From positions 28,561 to 92,560 of the forward strand of contig PEAK01000009.1 of the NCBI GenBank assembly GCA_002753515.1: 64,000 bases of DNA. The letters run 5' to 3'. This document shows, piece after piece, positions 54,013 through 64,000 of the stretch; positions within the stretch are counted from its first letter, which is position 1, and each line of letters starts with the position of its first letter. Source of the DNA: Magnetococcales bacterium (GTDB taxonomy: Bacteria; Pseudomonadota; Magnetococcia; Magnetococcales; UBA8363). The notes under the pieces are model-generated. The model was not told the DNA's origin. It ran no database searches and saw nothing but the letters and a program-made list of their open reading frames with translations. Made by a program: the position numbers and the translations under genes.

Positions 54013-54302
54013 CTAAATCCTCCTGAAAAAGTAAGTTCAAATCGGTCTGGCACAAAGATAACGCCGGATACCCTCGCCTTAACGAATTGTGGCGATTGTG
54101 TCCCAGAACGTGACTTCTGCAACCAAAAATGTGGTGACCCCGATTTGTTACCATGTTTGCGGAAATTTGGAAAGGAAAACCTTAAAATCAACAAAAATAA
54201 ATTGGCCAATAAAGTGGTATAATACGTCGATTCTTGATATTGATCGGAGCCGCAATGCCGGTAGGCGATCAGAATAAAAACAAATATATATTGTATTACA
54301 TG
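54013..54302 (+). other. Leader region with extended -10 and a 16-codon ORF (candidate)
   Basis: The gap upstream of phaA holds, on the plus strand, TGGTATAAT (54215-54223), an extended -10 with no good -35. Downstream lies an ORF at 54255-54305 (MPVGDQNKNKYILYYM) preceded by GGAG. It could make a short peptide or small RNA that ends near the hairpin at 54313. The signals are weak and no function is proposed. The rest of the gap shows nothing I recognise. Confidence 0.25.
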
Positions 54303-54343
54303 TGACAAAAAAAGACGGAGGGCCCATTCACTGCCCTCCGTCT
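54303..54343 (-). terminator. Intrinsic terminator after the RTX giant gene
   Basis: AGACGGAGGGC (54313-54323) pairs perfectly with GCCCTCCGTCT (54333-54343) around a nine-base loop. On the minus strand the stem is followed by TTTTTTTGTCA. It lies 26 bases past the stop of the 1850-residue protein. Confidence 0.9.
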
Positions 54344-54368
54344 GTTGAACTACGTCAACTGCGATTTC

Positions 54369-57300
54369 TTACCAGCCAATCAGTTCCATGTTATCAAACT
54401 GGATGTGCGTTCCATCTTCCAACGTAATGGTCCCAGAAGCATTGACTTCATCAAACCGGATCTGGTGATGCTCCATATCAACGGTGTAATTAAACTCGGT
54501 CTCGAGCGTCCAGTTGCCACCGGGATTGGCGGGAGTGGCCGGACCACCATTGACATCCTGTAACCGAATTTCATCCTCCCAACCCGCACCCTCACCCCCA
54601 TCTATTTTTTCTTCACCACCACCATGTTTGCCGACGGTGAACAAATCGTTCCCTTCGCCGCCATTGAGCTGATCATTCCCCGCACTTCCAGCATAGAGGA
54701 TATCGTCCCCGGCACCACCAGAGATCACATCATCCCCGGCACCGCCTTGCAACACATCACTACCCTCCGTACCTGTCGTGTGTTGATCCAGGGTTGCTTC
54801 CACCGGAGTGGCATCTTCATGGTCCGCAGGGAGTGAAAATACCAGGGCACTGTCTTGATTCAACTTGACGCCATCTTCATGGATATCCCCGTCACCAACC
54901 AACTGACCTGCGCTTTCCGCTTGCATGGTCTGGCCGTTCAAGGAGATGGAATCCACCACGATGTGGGAGCCAGCCTGCACCGGTTCAATGCGAATCTCAT
55001 GGGCCTGATCGGAAGCGAGATTCAAATGATCCAGGGTAATGGTACCCATACCACCATGGTGCCAATGTCCATCCGTTTCAACTGAGTACCGACCCACGGT
55101 TTCACCGTCGATCACCACATCAAACATCCCATCGTGACCCTCGCCTACGCGAGCGATGTGTACTGCCAAGCTATCGTGACCGCTGCCAACGATCTCCTGA
55201 CTTTTGAGGCCATGATCCCCATCCCAGTCAACCTTCATCATCCCCTCGGTCAACCGGGTATTGTCACCATCCTGGGTCGTTACCTGAATTCCCAAGGCAA
55301 AACCTGGTTGTTGATCCTCGGGCAGAACAATCCCCAATTGCGGAACATTCCAGGCAATGGCATCTCCAGCAGCGTTGAAAGCGGCGGGAACCAGATGCTC
55401 GGGACCGATAGACCAAGTGTGACCATCCGCATCCAACGTACCCAAAGTCAATGCCGCCCCGTTCGGTACACCCGTAATCACAACACCACCTGCTAAAGAT
55501 TCCGATCCATCGGTATCCTGGAGGTTGATCTGCAATCCCAACGGCACCACATGATGATCGTCGCCATGTGCGTGCATGGAATGATGCCCCTCGCCCGGAT
55601 GGTCACGCGCATTGTCCTCCCGATGGTTCGCATGCCTGTCATGATCGGATCCCGCATGTTCATCCCTGGCAAAACCTTGATGCTGATTGCCCCTCTCATG
55701 ATCATCAACCGGATGGTCACGCGCATCGTCCTCCCGATGGTTCGCATGCCTGCCATGATCCGATCCATCATGATCATCCCTGGCAAAACCTTGATGCTGA
55801 TTGCCCCTCTCATGATCATCAACACCATGCTCCGCTCGGACATCCGCATGGTGCGCATCATCCCTCCCCGAACCATTTTGGCCATGCGCCGACCGGGCTG
55901 CCACATCGGCCTGATCGGCTTCTTGCTGCGCCTTGTCAGCATCTGCGTGCGCTTTGGCCGCCATCCCGCGGGCATGGTCTAAATCTTTTTCTGCCTGTGC
56001 AACATGGGCGTTATGTTGGGCATCGCTGACCCCATGTTTACCATGTTGCTCCTTCTGGGCATTATCAAGATCTTTTTCCGCCGCTTTGACATCCTTGTCG
56101 GCTTTGTCAGCCGCCTTATCCAAAGCATCGGCACGAGCGTGCGCCAACTCTGCCGTCTTATCCGCAGCCACGGCCTTGCCGGCTTCTGACGCCCCTTTAT
56201 CATCATGGTCATGACGATCTTTATCATTCCCATGACCCCGCAGACCAGCGTGGTCCACATCATCCCTACCCCGTGAGCCGCCCCGTGAGCCACCCCGTGA
56301 ACCGCCCCGTGACCCACCTTGTGAACCGCCCCGTGCAAAATGATCCTCACCATGGTGACTGCCGCCCGAATGCTGAACCGCATCGGGAATACTGAAGGTC
56401 ACCGCATCGGCCACCGGATGGACGACAACATCCACCGTTCCTTCGGTGACCAAAGCCCGAGGACCATCCATGGTTACCAGGCGCACCCCAATGGCAAAAT
56501 CGGCATCGCTATCATGCGGTGGTGTAATGGTCAGATGCGGTACCTCCCAGGCGATGGGGGCCCCAGCGGCATTGTGCGCCGTAACGGCCAAAGCATCGTG
56601 GGGAATCACCCAGGTATTGCCCGGTCCCGCTTCACCAATGTTCAACACCGCACCTTGGGGAATGTCGGTCAGAACCACATTGCCCGACAACTTTTCTGAA
56701 CCATCCTGGTCCTGAAGGGCAAAAGAGAGTTCCAACGGAATGGTGGTATCTTCGTTACCCACGGCCTGGGGAAGCAGCACATCGACGGGGTCGGGCACGG
56801 GTGCCACATCCACATGCAGGGTGCCCACCGTTGTCGCGGAATCGCTCCCATCAAGCGATGTCACCTTCACCGTCAGATCAAACGCCACATCGGAATCGTG
56901 GGGTGGGGTGATCTTCAAACCAACCAAATCCTCCGCCGTCAACGTCCATGTCCCATCGCCATTGTCCTGACCCGCCGACAAAACCGCCCCATGCGGTACA
57001 TTTTCAATAACCGTCATCCCCAACGTTTCCGATCCGTCCACATCGGTTACATAGGCACTGATGTTTAAGGGAATGGCCTTGTCTTCCAGACCAGCCGCAT
57101 CGCTTAACACCAACTCTGGCGGATCAGCAAGCGGTGACACATCCACATGCAGGGTACCCACCGTCGTCGCCGAATCACTCCCATCATGCGATGTTGCTTT
57201 CACCGTCAAGTCAAACGCCACATCGGAATCGTGGGGCGGGGTGATCTTCAAGCCAACCAAATCCTCGGCCGTCAACGTCCATGTCCCATCGCCATTGTCC

Positions 57301-59921
57301 GTACCCGCCGACAAAACCGCCCCATTCGGAACATTTTCAATAATCGTCATCCCCAACGTTTCCGATCCATCCACATCGGTGAGCTGCGCACTGATGTTCA
57401 AGGGAATGGCGGCGTCTTCCTGACCTGCTGCATTGTTCATTATCAATTCCGGTGCATCGGCAAGCGGCGACACATCCACATGCAGGGTGCCCACCGTCGT
57501 CGCAGAAGTGCTGCCATCAAGCGACGTCACCTTCACCGTTAAATCGAACGCCATATCGGAATCGTGGAGCGGGGTGATCTTCAAACCAACCAAATCCTCT
57601 GCCGTCAACGTCCATGTCCCATCACCATTGTCCATTCCCGCCGACAAAACCGCCCCATTCGGAACGTTTTCAATAATCGTCATCCCCAACGTTTCCGATC
57701 CATCCACATCGGTGAGTTGCGCACTGATGTTCAAGGGAATGGCGGCGTCTTCCTGGCCTGCCGCATTGCTCACCATCAATACCGGTGCATCGGCAAGCGG
57801 CGACACATCCACATGCAAGGTACCCACTGTCGTCGCCGAATCGCTTCCCTCATGCGATGCCACCTTTACCGTCAAATCAAACGCACCATCGGCATCGTGG
57901 GGCGGGGTGATCTTCAAGCCAACCAAATCCTCTGCCGTCAACGTCCATGTTCCATTGCCAATGTCCGTACCCGCCGACAAAACCGCCCCTTGCGGGACGT
58001 TTTCAATAATCGTCATCCCCAACGTTTCCGATCCATCCACATCGGTCAGTTGCGCACTGATGTTTAAGGGAATGGCGGTGTCTTCCTGACCTGCCGCATT
58101 GTTCACAATCAATTCCGGTGCATCGGCCAGCGGTGACACATCCACATGCAGGGTGCCCAGCGTCGTCGCCGTATCGCTCCCATCATGCGACATCACCTTC
58201 ACCGTCAGATCAAACGCCACATCGGAATCATGCGGCGGGGTGATCTTCAAACCGACCAAATCCTGTGCCGTCAACGACCAGGTCCCATCACCATTGTTGG
58301 TACCAGCCGACAAAACCGCCCCATTCGGAACATTTTCAATAACCGTCATCCCCAACGTTTCCGATCCATCCACATCGGTGAGTTGCGCGCTGATGTTCAA
58401 GGGAATGGCGGTGTCTTCCTGACCTGCCGCATTGTTCACAATCAATACCGGTGCATCGGCAACCTCAGAGACGTCCACATGGATCGTGCCCGTCACCGTA
58501 GCCGAGTCGGAACCATCCGAAGCCGTTGCCCGTACCGTCAAATCAAAATCGGTAGCGGAATCCTGGGGGGGGATCACCTTCAATCCGACAAGTTCCTCGG
58601 GAGCAAAGGTCCAAGTACCATCCCCATTATCGCTGCCCGCCGAAAAAACAACGCCATGCGGGACATTTTCAAAGATGGTAATACCCAACGTCTCCATTGG
58701 GTTGGAATCGGTCAACTGCGCAACGATATTCAAGGGAATGGCCGTATCCTCGTTGCCCGCCGAATCGCTCAAGATCAACTTGGGTGGGTCAAGAACCGAG
58801 GCAACATCCACATGGATGGTACCCACCGTCGTCGCCGTATCGCTACCATCCACCGATGCCGTTTTCACCGTTAAATCAAAAGCGGCTTCGGAATTGCCGG
58901 GAGGGGTGATCTTCAAGCCAACGAGATCCTGACTCGTCAACGCCCAGACCCCATCACCAATTTCGGCACCCGCCGACAACACCGCACCGGCGGGAACATT
59001 TTCGATGATCGTATTCCCCAATGTCTCCGAGCCATCGACATCGGTCAGATGGGCGCTGATATCCAAAGGAATCGCGGTATCTTCCTGGCCAGCCGTATTA
59101 TTTAATACCAGCTCAGGCGGGTCCGCGACGGCGGTGACATCCACATGAATGGTACCTGTCACAGTCACCGAATCGGAACCGTCCGAGGAGGTTGCCCGCA
59201 CTGTCAGATCAAAATCGGTATCGGAATCTTTTGGAGGAATAACCTTCAAACCGGTGAGTTCCTCGGGCGCAAAGGTCCATGTCCCATCACCATTGTCACT
59301 CCCCGCGGAGAATGTAACCCCATGCGGCACGTTTTCAAAGATGGTAATGCCCAGCGTCTCGATAGGGTTGACGTCAGTCAACTTGGCAACGATGTTCAAA
59401 GGGATCTCGGTATCTTCCGCCCCTTTGGAATCTTGCACGGTTAGAGAGGGGGCGGAAACCGTGCCGGTACCCATACCGGCCGTTGGATCAAACGACGAGG
59501 GAATGCCAACTCCGGAGGAACCGGAGGGCAGTGGTGCCCCAAAACCCGCTGTCGGGTCAAACGACGAAGGAATCCCGACTCCGGTGGGATCGGTCGGAGG
59601 AGGTGCCCCCATACCTGCCGTTGGGTCAAACGACGAGGGAACACCCATCCCGCCTGTCGGGTCAAATGACGAGGGAACACCCAAGCCACCCGTCGGGTCA
59701 AATGAGGAAGGAACCCCCATTCCGCCCGTCGGGTCAAACGACGAGGGAATACCAGCCCCTGATGTACCAAGGGTGGGATCCACCGGGATCGCCGTAGGGT
59801 CACCAAGGGTGGGATCCACAATACCCGGGATGCCGGGACCTCCCATGACACCCAATGCCGCCGCATCGCTGAGTGCCGCAAGTGTCGTTGGATCTATTGT
59901 TGTGCTGTTGAACTCAGCCAT
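54369..59921 (-). CDS. Giant repeat protein with RTX C-terminus, predicted type I secreted
   Basis: A surface or secreted protein of 1850 residues from the ATG at 59921 (GGAGA before it; the longer frame has none). Order: Pro/Gly/Thr-rich start with VPSSFDPTGGMG-like repeats (about 50-180); eight 111-residue beta-sandwich units (T1SS-143/VCBS-like, each with EDTAIPLNISAQLTDVDGSETLG), a divergent ninth, and a last unit split at its EDTxIPL loop by about 270 residues of GGSR, helical coiled coil and His/Asp-rich sequence. Then comes a CBM-like domain (FDVVIDGETVGRYSVETDG), RTX repeats (GSDVLQGGAGDDVISGGAGDD, GNDQLNGGEGND) and a final domain. Glycine-rich calcium repeats mark type I secretion. 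No transporter genes are adjacent. A surface adhesin or matrix protein is the likely role. Confidence 0.9.
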   Translation of the reverse strand: MAEFNSTTIDPTTLAALSDAAALGVMGGPGIPGIVDPTLGDPTAIPVDPTLGTSGAGIPSSFDPTGGMGVPSSFDPTGGLGVPSSFDPTGGMGVPSSFDPTAGMGAPPPTDPTGVGIPSSFDPTAGFGAPLPSGSSGVGIPSSFDPTAGMGTGTVSAPSLTVQDSKGAEDTEIPLNIVAKLTDVNPIETLGITIFENVPHGVTFSAGSDNGDGTWTFAPEELTGLKVIPPKDSDTDFDLTVRATSSDGSDSVTVTGTIHVDVTAVADPPELVLNNTAGQEDTAIPLDISAHLTDVDGSETLGNTIIENVPAGAVLSAGAEIGDGVWALTSQDLVGLKITPPGNSEAAFDLTVKTASVDGSDTATTVGTIHVDVASVLDPPKLILSDSAGNEDTAIPLNIVAQLTDSNPMETLGITIFENVPHGVVFSAGSDNGDGTWTFAPEELVGLKVIPPQDSATDFDLTVRATASDGSDSATVTGTIHVDVSEVADAPVLIVNNAAGQEDTAIPLNISAQLTDVDGSETLGMTVIENVPNGAVLSAGTNNGDGTWSLTAQDLVGLKITPPHDSDVAFDLTVKVMSHDGSDTATTLGTLHVDVSPLADAPELIVNNAAGQEDTAIPLNISAQLTDVDGSETLGMTIIENVPQGAVLSAGTDIGNGTWTLTAEDLVGLKITPPHDADGAFDLTVKVASHEGSDSATTVGTLHVDVSPLADAPVLMVSNAAGQEDAAIPLNISAQLTDVDGSETLGMTIIENVPNGAVLSAGMDNGDGTWTLTAEDLVGLKITPLHDSDMAFDLTVKVTSLDGSTSATTVGTLHVDVSPLADAPELIMNNAAGQEDAAIPLNISAQLTDVDGSETLGMTIIENVPNGAVLSAGTDNGDGTWTLTAEDLVGLKITPPHDSDVAFDLTVKATSHDGSDSATTVGTLHVDVSPLADPPELVLSDAAGLEDKAIPLNISAYVTDVDGSETLGMTVIENVPHGAVLSAGQDNGDGTWTLTAEDLVGLKITPPHDSDVAFDLTVKVTSLDGSDSATTVGTLHVDVAPVPDPVDVLLPQAVGNEDTTIPLELSFALQDQDGSEKLSGNVVLTDIPQGAVLNIGEAGPGNTWVIPHDALAVTAHNAAGAPIAWEVPHLTITPPHDSDADFAIGVRLVTMDGPRALVTEGTVDVVVHPVADAVTFSIPDAVQHSGGSHHGEDHFARGGSQGGSRGGSRGGSRGGSRGRDDVDHAGLRGHGNDKDRHDHDDKGASEAGKAVAADKTAELAHARADALDKAADKADKDVKAAEKDLDNAQKEQHGKHGVSDAQHNAHVAQAEKDLDHARGMAAKAHADADKAQQEADQADVAARSAHGQNGSGRDDAHHADVRAEHGVDDHERGNQHQGFARDDHDGSDHGRHANHREDDARDHPVDDHERGNQHQGFARDEHAGSDHDRHANHREDNARDHPGEGHHSMHAHGDDHHVVPLGLQINLQDTDGSESLAGGVVITGVPNGAALTLGTLDADGHTWSIGPEHLVPAAFNAAGDAIAWNVPQLGIVLPEDQQPGFALGIQVTTQDGDNTRLTEGMMKVDWDGDHGLKSQEIVGSGHDSLAVHIARVGEGHDGMFDVVIDGETVGRYSVETDGHWHHGGMGTITLDHLNLASDQAHEIRIEPVQAGSHIVVDSISLNGQTMQAESAGQLVGDGDIHEDGVKLNQDSALVFSLPADHEDATPVEATLDQHTTGTEGSDVLQGGAGDDVISGGAGDDILYAGSAGNDQLNGGEGNDLFTVGKHGGGEEKIDGGEGAGWEDEIRLQDVNGGPATPANPGGNWTLETEFNYTVDMEHHQIRFDEVNASGTITLEDGTHIQFDNMELIGW
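54640..54790 (-). repeat. RTX nonapeptide repeats
   Basis: Codes for GGAGDD, GGAGDD and GGEGND nonapeptide units that bind calcium and fold outside the cell after type I export. They sit about 110 residues before the C-terminus, the expected place for a secretion signal. Confidence 0.85.
55601..55830 (-). repeat. 114-bp tandem repeat encoding a His/Asp-rich segment
   Basis: Two units 114 bp apart (38 residues; GGTCACGCGCA at 55601 and 55715) encode HERGNQHQGFARDDH-type sequence with many His and Asp. Above it, at about 56270-56335, 12-base units encode GGSR four to five times. These form the insertion within the last beta-sandwich unit. Confidence 0.8.
56811..59450 (-). repeat. Array of exact 333-bp repeats
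   Basis: The box CACATG(C/G/A) recurs at 56811, 57144, 57477, 57810, 58143, 58476, 58809 and 59142, always 333 bp apart, that is 111 codons. The units are strongly similar at DNA level in the middle (57.1-58.4 kb) and less at the ends, which suggests expansion outward from, or homogenisation of, the centre. Confidence 0.9.
59470..59770 (-). repeat. Short repeats encoding the SSFDPTGG N-terminal region
   Basis: Several units of about 36-48 bp with CGACGAGGGAA and GGGTCAAA words encode (V/I)PSSFDPTGGMG-like repeats. They lie before the first 111-residue unit and probably form an extended Pro/Gly stalk. Confidence 0.75.
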
Positions 59922-60287
59922 GGCCGTCTCTCCGATTTGCTTCTGGCATCTGTTTTTGCGGTCTGAGCAGCTCCTGCCACCAACCACCTGATGCTGGGGC
60001 TTTTGCCCTCATGGGTTAATCGATTGGCCGATTCCCAAGGACCCCATTGAGCGACGGCAGAACAACTTCCTAAAGCAACCTTGCCGCAACACCCAACCGA
60101 CCTTGCAGGGAGCCATCCCTGTCAACCATATTCGCAAGTTTCAGACCACTCTAAAGATAACGTTGCGCCATCGCAATCATTTTATTTTTCTCTTGTTATT
60201 TAAGTAGGTTGCTGTTCATTTCGATCATAGCCATAACGCGTGGAACAGGGTATGATGGTCTTCATTTTCACAACAATGTAAAAAAAT
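59922..60287. other. Divergent intergenic region, RTX giant and holA
   Basis: The two genes are transcribed away from each other, so both promoters should be here. A TTGCTG/CATAAC pair (17-base spacing, near 60209-60237) is a weak plus-strand candidate; a TTGACA on the minus strand near 60120 lacks a matching -10. No gene or RNA was recognised. Confidence 0.4.
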
Positions 60288-62122
<1,835 letters not shown>

Positions 62123-62128
62123 CTGGTC

Positions 62129-62809
62129 ATGCTTGATCCGTCTGATGTTGCCGCTATCTGGCTCACCATTAGACTTGCCACGACGACAACACTGCTCTTG
62201 CTTTTGTTGGGTACGCCGCTGGCGTGGTGGCTTGCGCACACACGCTCCCGATGGAAGGGGCCGGTCGAGGCCATAATCGCCTTGCCTCTGGTACTGCCTC
62301 CCACCGTGCTGGGCTTCTATCTCCTGGTAACCATGGGACCGGATGGTCCTCTGGGACGCCTGACCCAAACCTTGGGATTGGGGCTCTTGCCCTTCACCTT
62401 CTGGGGGTTGGTAGTAGCGTCGGTTATCTATTCGCTCCCTTTTGTCGTGCAACCCCTGCAAAATGCCTTTGCATCCCTGGGGGAACGCCCCCTGGAGGTG
62501 GCCGCCACATTACGTGCATCACCGTTAAACGCCTTTTTTACCGTTGCCATTCCCCTGGCACGACCGGGTTTCCTGTCCGCTACCGTCCTTGGCTTTGCGC
62601 ACACGGTGGGAGAATTTGGCGTAGTCCTGATGATCGGTGGCAATATCCCTGGCAAAACCCGCGTCGTTTCGGTGCAAATGTATGCGCACGTCGAAGCCCT
62701 GGAGTACACCCAAGCCCACTGGTTGGCCGGATCTATGGTGGCTTTTTCCTTTTTGATACTCATGGCGCTTTACACCTTCAATCCCGGCGGTCAGACTCAT
62801 GACCATTGA
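62129..62809 (+). CDS. modB: Molybdate ABC transporter permease
   Basis: The inner-membrane channel of ModABC. 226 residues with five to six segments and the EAA-type coupling loop ([26 protein letters not shown]). The family start [27 protein letters not shown] is present. It begins six bases after modA and overlaps modC by 11 bases. Confidence 0.95.
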   Translation: MLDPSDVAAIWLTIRLATTTTLLLLLLGTPLAWWLAHTRSRWKGPVEAIIALPLVLPPTVLGFYLLVTMGPDGPLGRLTQTLGLGLLPFTFWGLVVASVIYSLPFVVQPLQNAFASLGERPLEVAATLRASPLNAFFTVAIPLARPGFLSATVLGFAHTVGEFGVVLMIGGNIPGKTRVVSVQMYAHVEALEYTQAHWLAGSMVAFSFLILMALYTFNPGGQTHDH

Positions 62810-63866
62810 AGCCAGATTCAAACTGACTTATCCAGGATTTTCGCTGGACGTTAACCTGGAAATCCCTGGATGCGGGGTGACAGCGTTGTTCGGTCACTCA
62901 GGCTCGGGCAAAACCACCTTATTGCGCGCCATCGCTGGATTGGAGCTGGTCCCTGGCGGGAGACTGTCGGTGAACGGCCACGTATGGCAGGATGAAAAAA
63001 CATGGCTGCCAACGCATTTGCGTCCTCTGGGCTACGTCTTTCAAGAGGCCAGTCTGTTTCCCCATTTGACAGTGCAGGGCAACCTGGAATTCGGCATGCG
63101 CCGCGTCGGAAATACCGACAGTTTACACTTTAAAGCCATGGTAACGCTGATGGGTCTGGAAGATTTACTCCAGCGCAAGCCCAAACGGTTATCGGGCGGC
63201 GAACGACAACGCGTCGCCATTGCCCGCGCCCTGCTGACCAAACCACAACTCCTGCTGATGGACGAACCTTTGGCGTCCCTGGATCAGGAGCGCAAAAAAG
63301 AGATTTTGCCCTACCTTGAAGAATTGCACGCCACCCTGGAAATTCCTTTGCTCTACGTCAGTCACGCCCCCGATGAAATCGCCCGTCTCGCAGACCACCT
63401 GGTGGTTCTCAGTGGAGGTCAGGTTTTGGGAATGGGAACGCTGACAGAAATGCTCGCCCGACTCGACCTCCCCATCCGTCTCGGAGAGGAGACCGGGGTC
63501 GTTTTAAAAACAGTGATTGTGGAACGTGACCTGGAATGGCATTTGGCAAAAGTTGCTTTTCCCGGAGGTCAGCTCTGGGTACGCGACAACGGCTTTCCCA
63601 TCGGCCACCCTGTGCGGGTACGTGTCCTGGCGCGTGATGTCAGCTTGGCCCGGGAACACATCGAAGGGACCAGCATTATCAACACCGTGCCTGCATATGT
63701 CACGGATCTCGGAGAGGATGCCCACCCAGCACTGTGTTTGGTGCGTCTGGATGCCAGCGGATCACCCTTGCTCGCCAGACTGACCAAACGATCCGCAGCA
63801 GCCCTGGCACTGACGCCGGGGTTGCCGGTATGGGTTCAGATCAAAGCTGTCGCCTTGATCGCCTGA
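62799..63866 (+). CDS. modC: Molybdate ABC transporter ATPase
   Basis: Powers molybdate import. 355 residues: Walker [10 protein letters not shown], signature [15 protein letters not shown], Walker [13 protein letters not shown]-loop [13 protein letters not shown], and a C-terminal TOBE/Mop domain from about 290 ([25 protein letters not shown]) that can bind molybdate and inhibit. Full length. The start overlaps the end of modB. Confidence 0.96.
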   Translation: MTIEARFKLTYPGFSLDVNLEIPGCGVTALFGHSGSGKTTLLRAIAGLELVPGGRLSVNGHVWQDEKTWLPTHLRPLGYVFQEASLFPHLTVQGNLEFGMRRVGNTDSLHFKAMVTLMGLEDLLQRKPKRLSGGERQRVAIARALLTKPQLLLMDEPLASLDQERKKEILPYLEELHATLEIPLLYVSHAPDEIARLADHLVVLSGGQVLGMGTLTEMLARLDLPIRLGEETGVVLKTVIVERDLEWHLAKVAFPGGQLWVRDNGFPIGHPVRVRVLARDVSLAREHIEGTSIINTVPAYVTDLGEDAHPALCLVRLDASGSPLLARLTKRSAAALALTPGLPVWVQIKAVALIA

Positions 63867-63880
63867 TGACACGAACATGC

Positions 63881-63983
63881 TAAACCGCAACCAACACGGG
63901 AAACGTAGTTTTCCAGTGTCATTCCCGCGAAAGCGGGAATCCAGAAAGTCAGGGGAGGTAGGAAAGTCCTCTGGATCCCCGCT
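63881..63983 (+). repeat. 150-bp-family palindromic element, copy 3 (left part)
   Basis: Begins TAAACCGCAACCAACACGGG and matches copy 1 nearly base for base through CTGGATCCCCGC, then diverges (GAAGCCTGCC...). Either the right arm was replaced by another repeat or the copy is degenerate; the window ends before this can be judged. It lies 15 bases past the modC stop. Confidence 0.75.
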
Positions 63984-64000
63984 GAAGCCTGCCCTCGAAT

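Noticed and set aside
52681..54222. Plus-strand frame of 513 codons over phaA
   Set aside because: Antisense to a full-length thiolase with intact catalytic residues; its first codons lie in the palindromic element.
56811..59450. CRISPR-like regular spacing
   Set aside because: The 333-bp period is coding, has no short repeat-spacer structure and keeps the reading frame; it is a protein repeat array.

Overview
The window reads as chromosome of a sulfur-metabolising, polyhydroxyalkanoate-storing proteobacterium. The evidence is two sulfur-globule-type envelope proteins, a class III PHA synthase (phaE and phaC), an octahaem tetrathionate-reductase-family cytochrome and a periplasmic molybdenum respiratory enzyme. 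This mix, with giant cadherin-type proteins, would fit a Magnetococcia-like or related sulfur-oxidising lineage. That placement is inference: there is no rRNA and no magnetosome gene here. No tRNA, CRISPR array or intact insertion sequence was seen.

Layout. 0-14 kb: an orphan S24/HTH repressor with a palindrome just downstream of its predicted promoter, a 150-bp palindromic mobile-type repeat, a 3121-residue FecR/cadherin-like protein, and upstream of it on the same strand an MshL-type secretin with a C-terminal SPOR domain. 14-20 kb: aat, polA, cheW and a chemoreceptor with a clear sigma-70 promoter. 20-30.3 kb: a minus-strand array reading SCP2-like protein, RND adaptor, RND pump, three secreted Gly/Tyr/Trp-rich proteins with one DUF4412-like protein among them, then two sulfur-globule-type proteins and a terminator. 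30.3-32.4 kb: a small ORF abutting a transposase remnant, and an AmpG-like permease.

32.4-43.4 kb: a nine-gene minus-strand respiratory operon (Mo subunit, four-cluster ferredoxin subunit, NrfD, TorD chaperone, unknown, ankyrin protein, unknown, octahaem cytochrome, cytochrome b fused to a receiver domain). A sigma-54-type promoter precedes it, and a divergently encoded sigma-54 activator is followed back to an inverted repeat suited to be its binding site. The ModABC molybdate importer at the right end could supply the metal.

43.4-48.2 kb: small membrane proteins, cysC, a YdcH-like protein, rnhA, a nucleotide-sugar epimerase and a TPR protein. 48.3-54 kb: a complete PHA cluster (phaA, phaB, phaR, phaP, phaE, phaC) with a palindrome over the phaP promoter that fits PhaR control. 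54.3-60 kb: a second giant protein with eight 111-residue repeats, a His/Asp-rich insertion and RTX repeats for type I secretion. 60.3-64 kb: holA and modABC. The 150-bp palindromic element recurs at 1.0, 52.7 and 63.9 kb.
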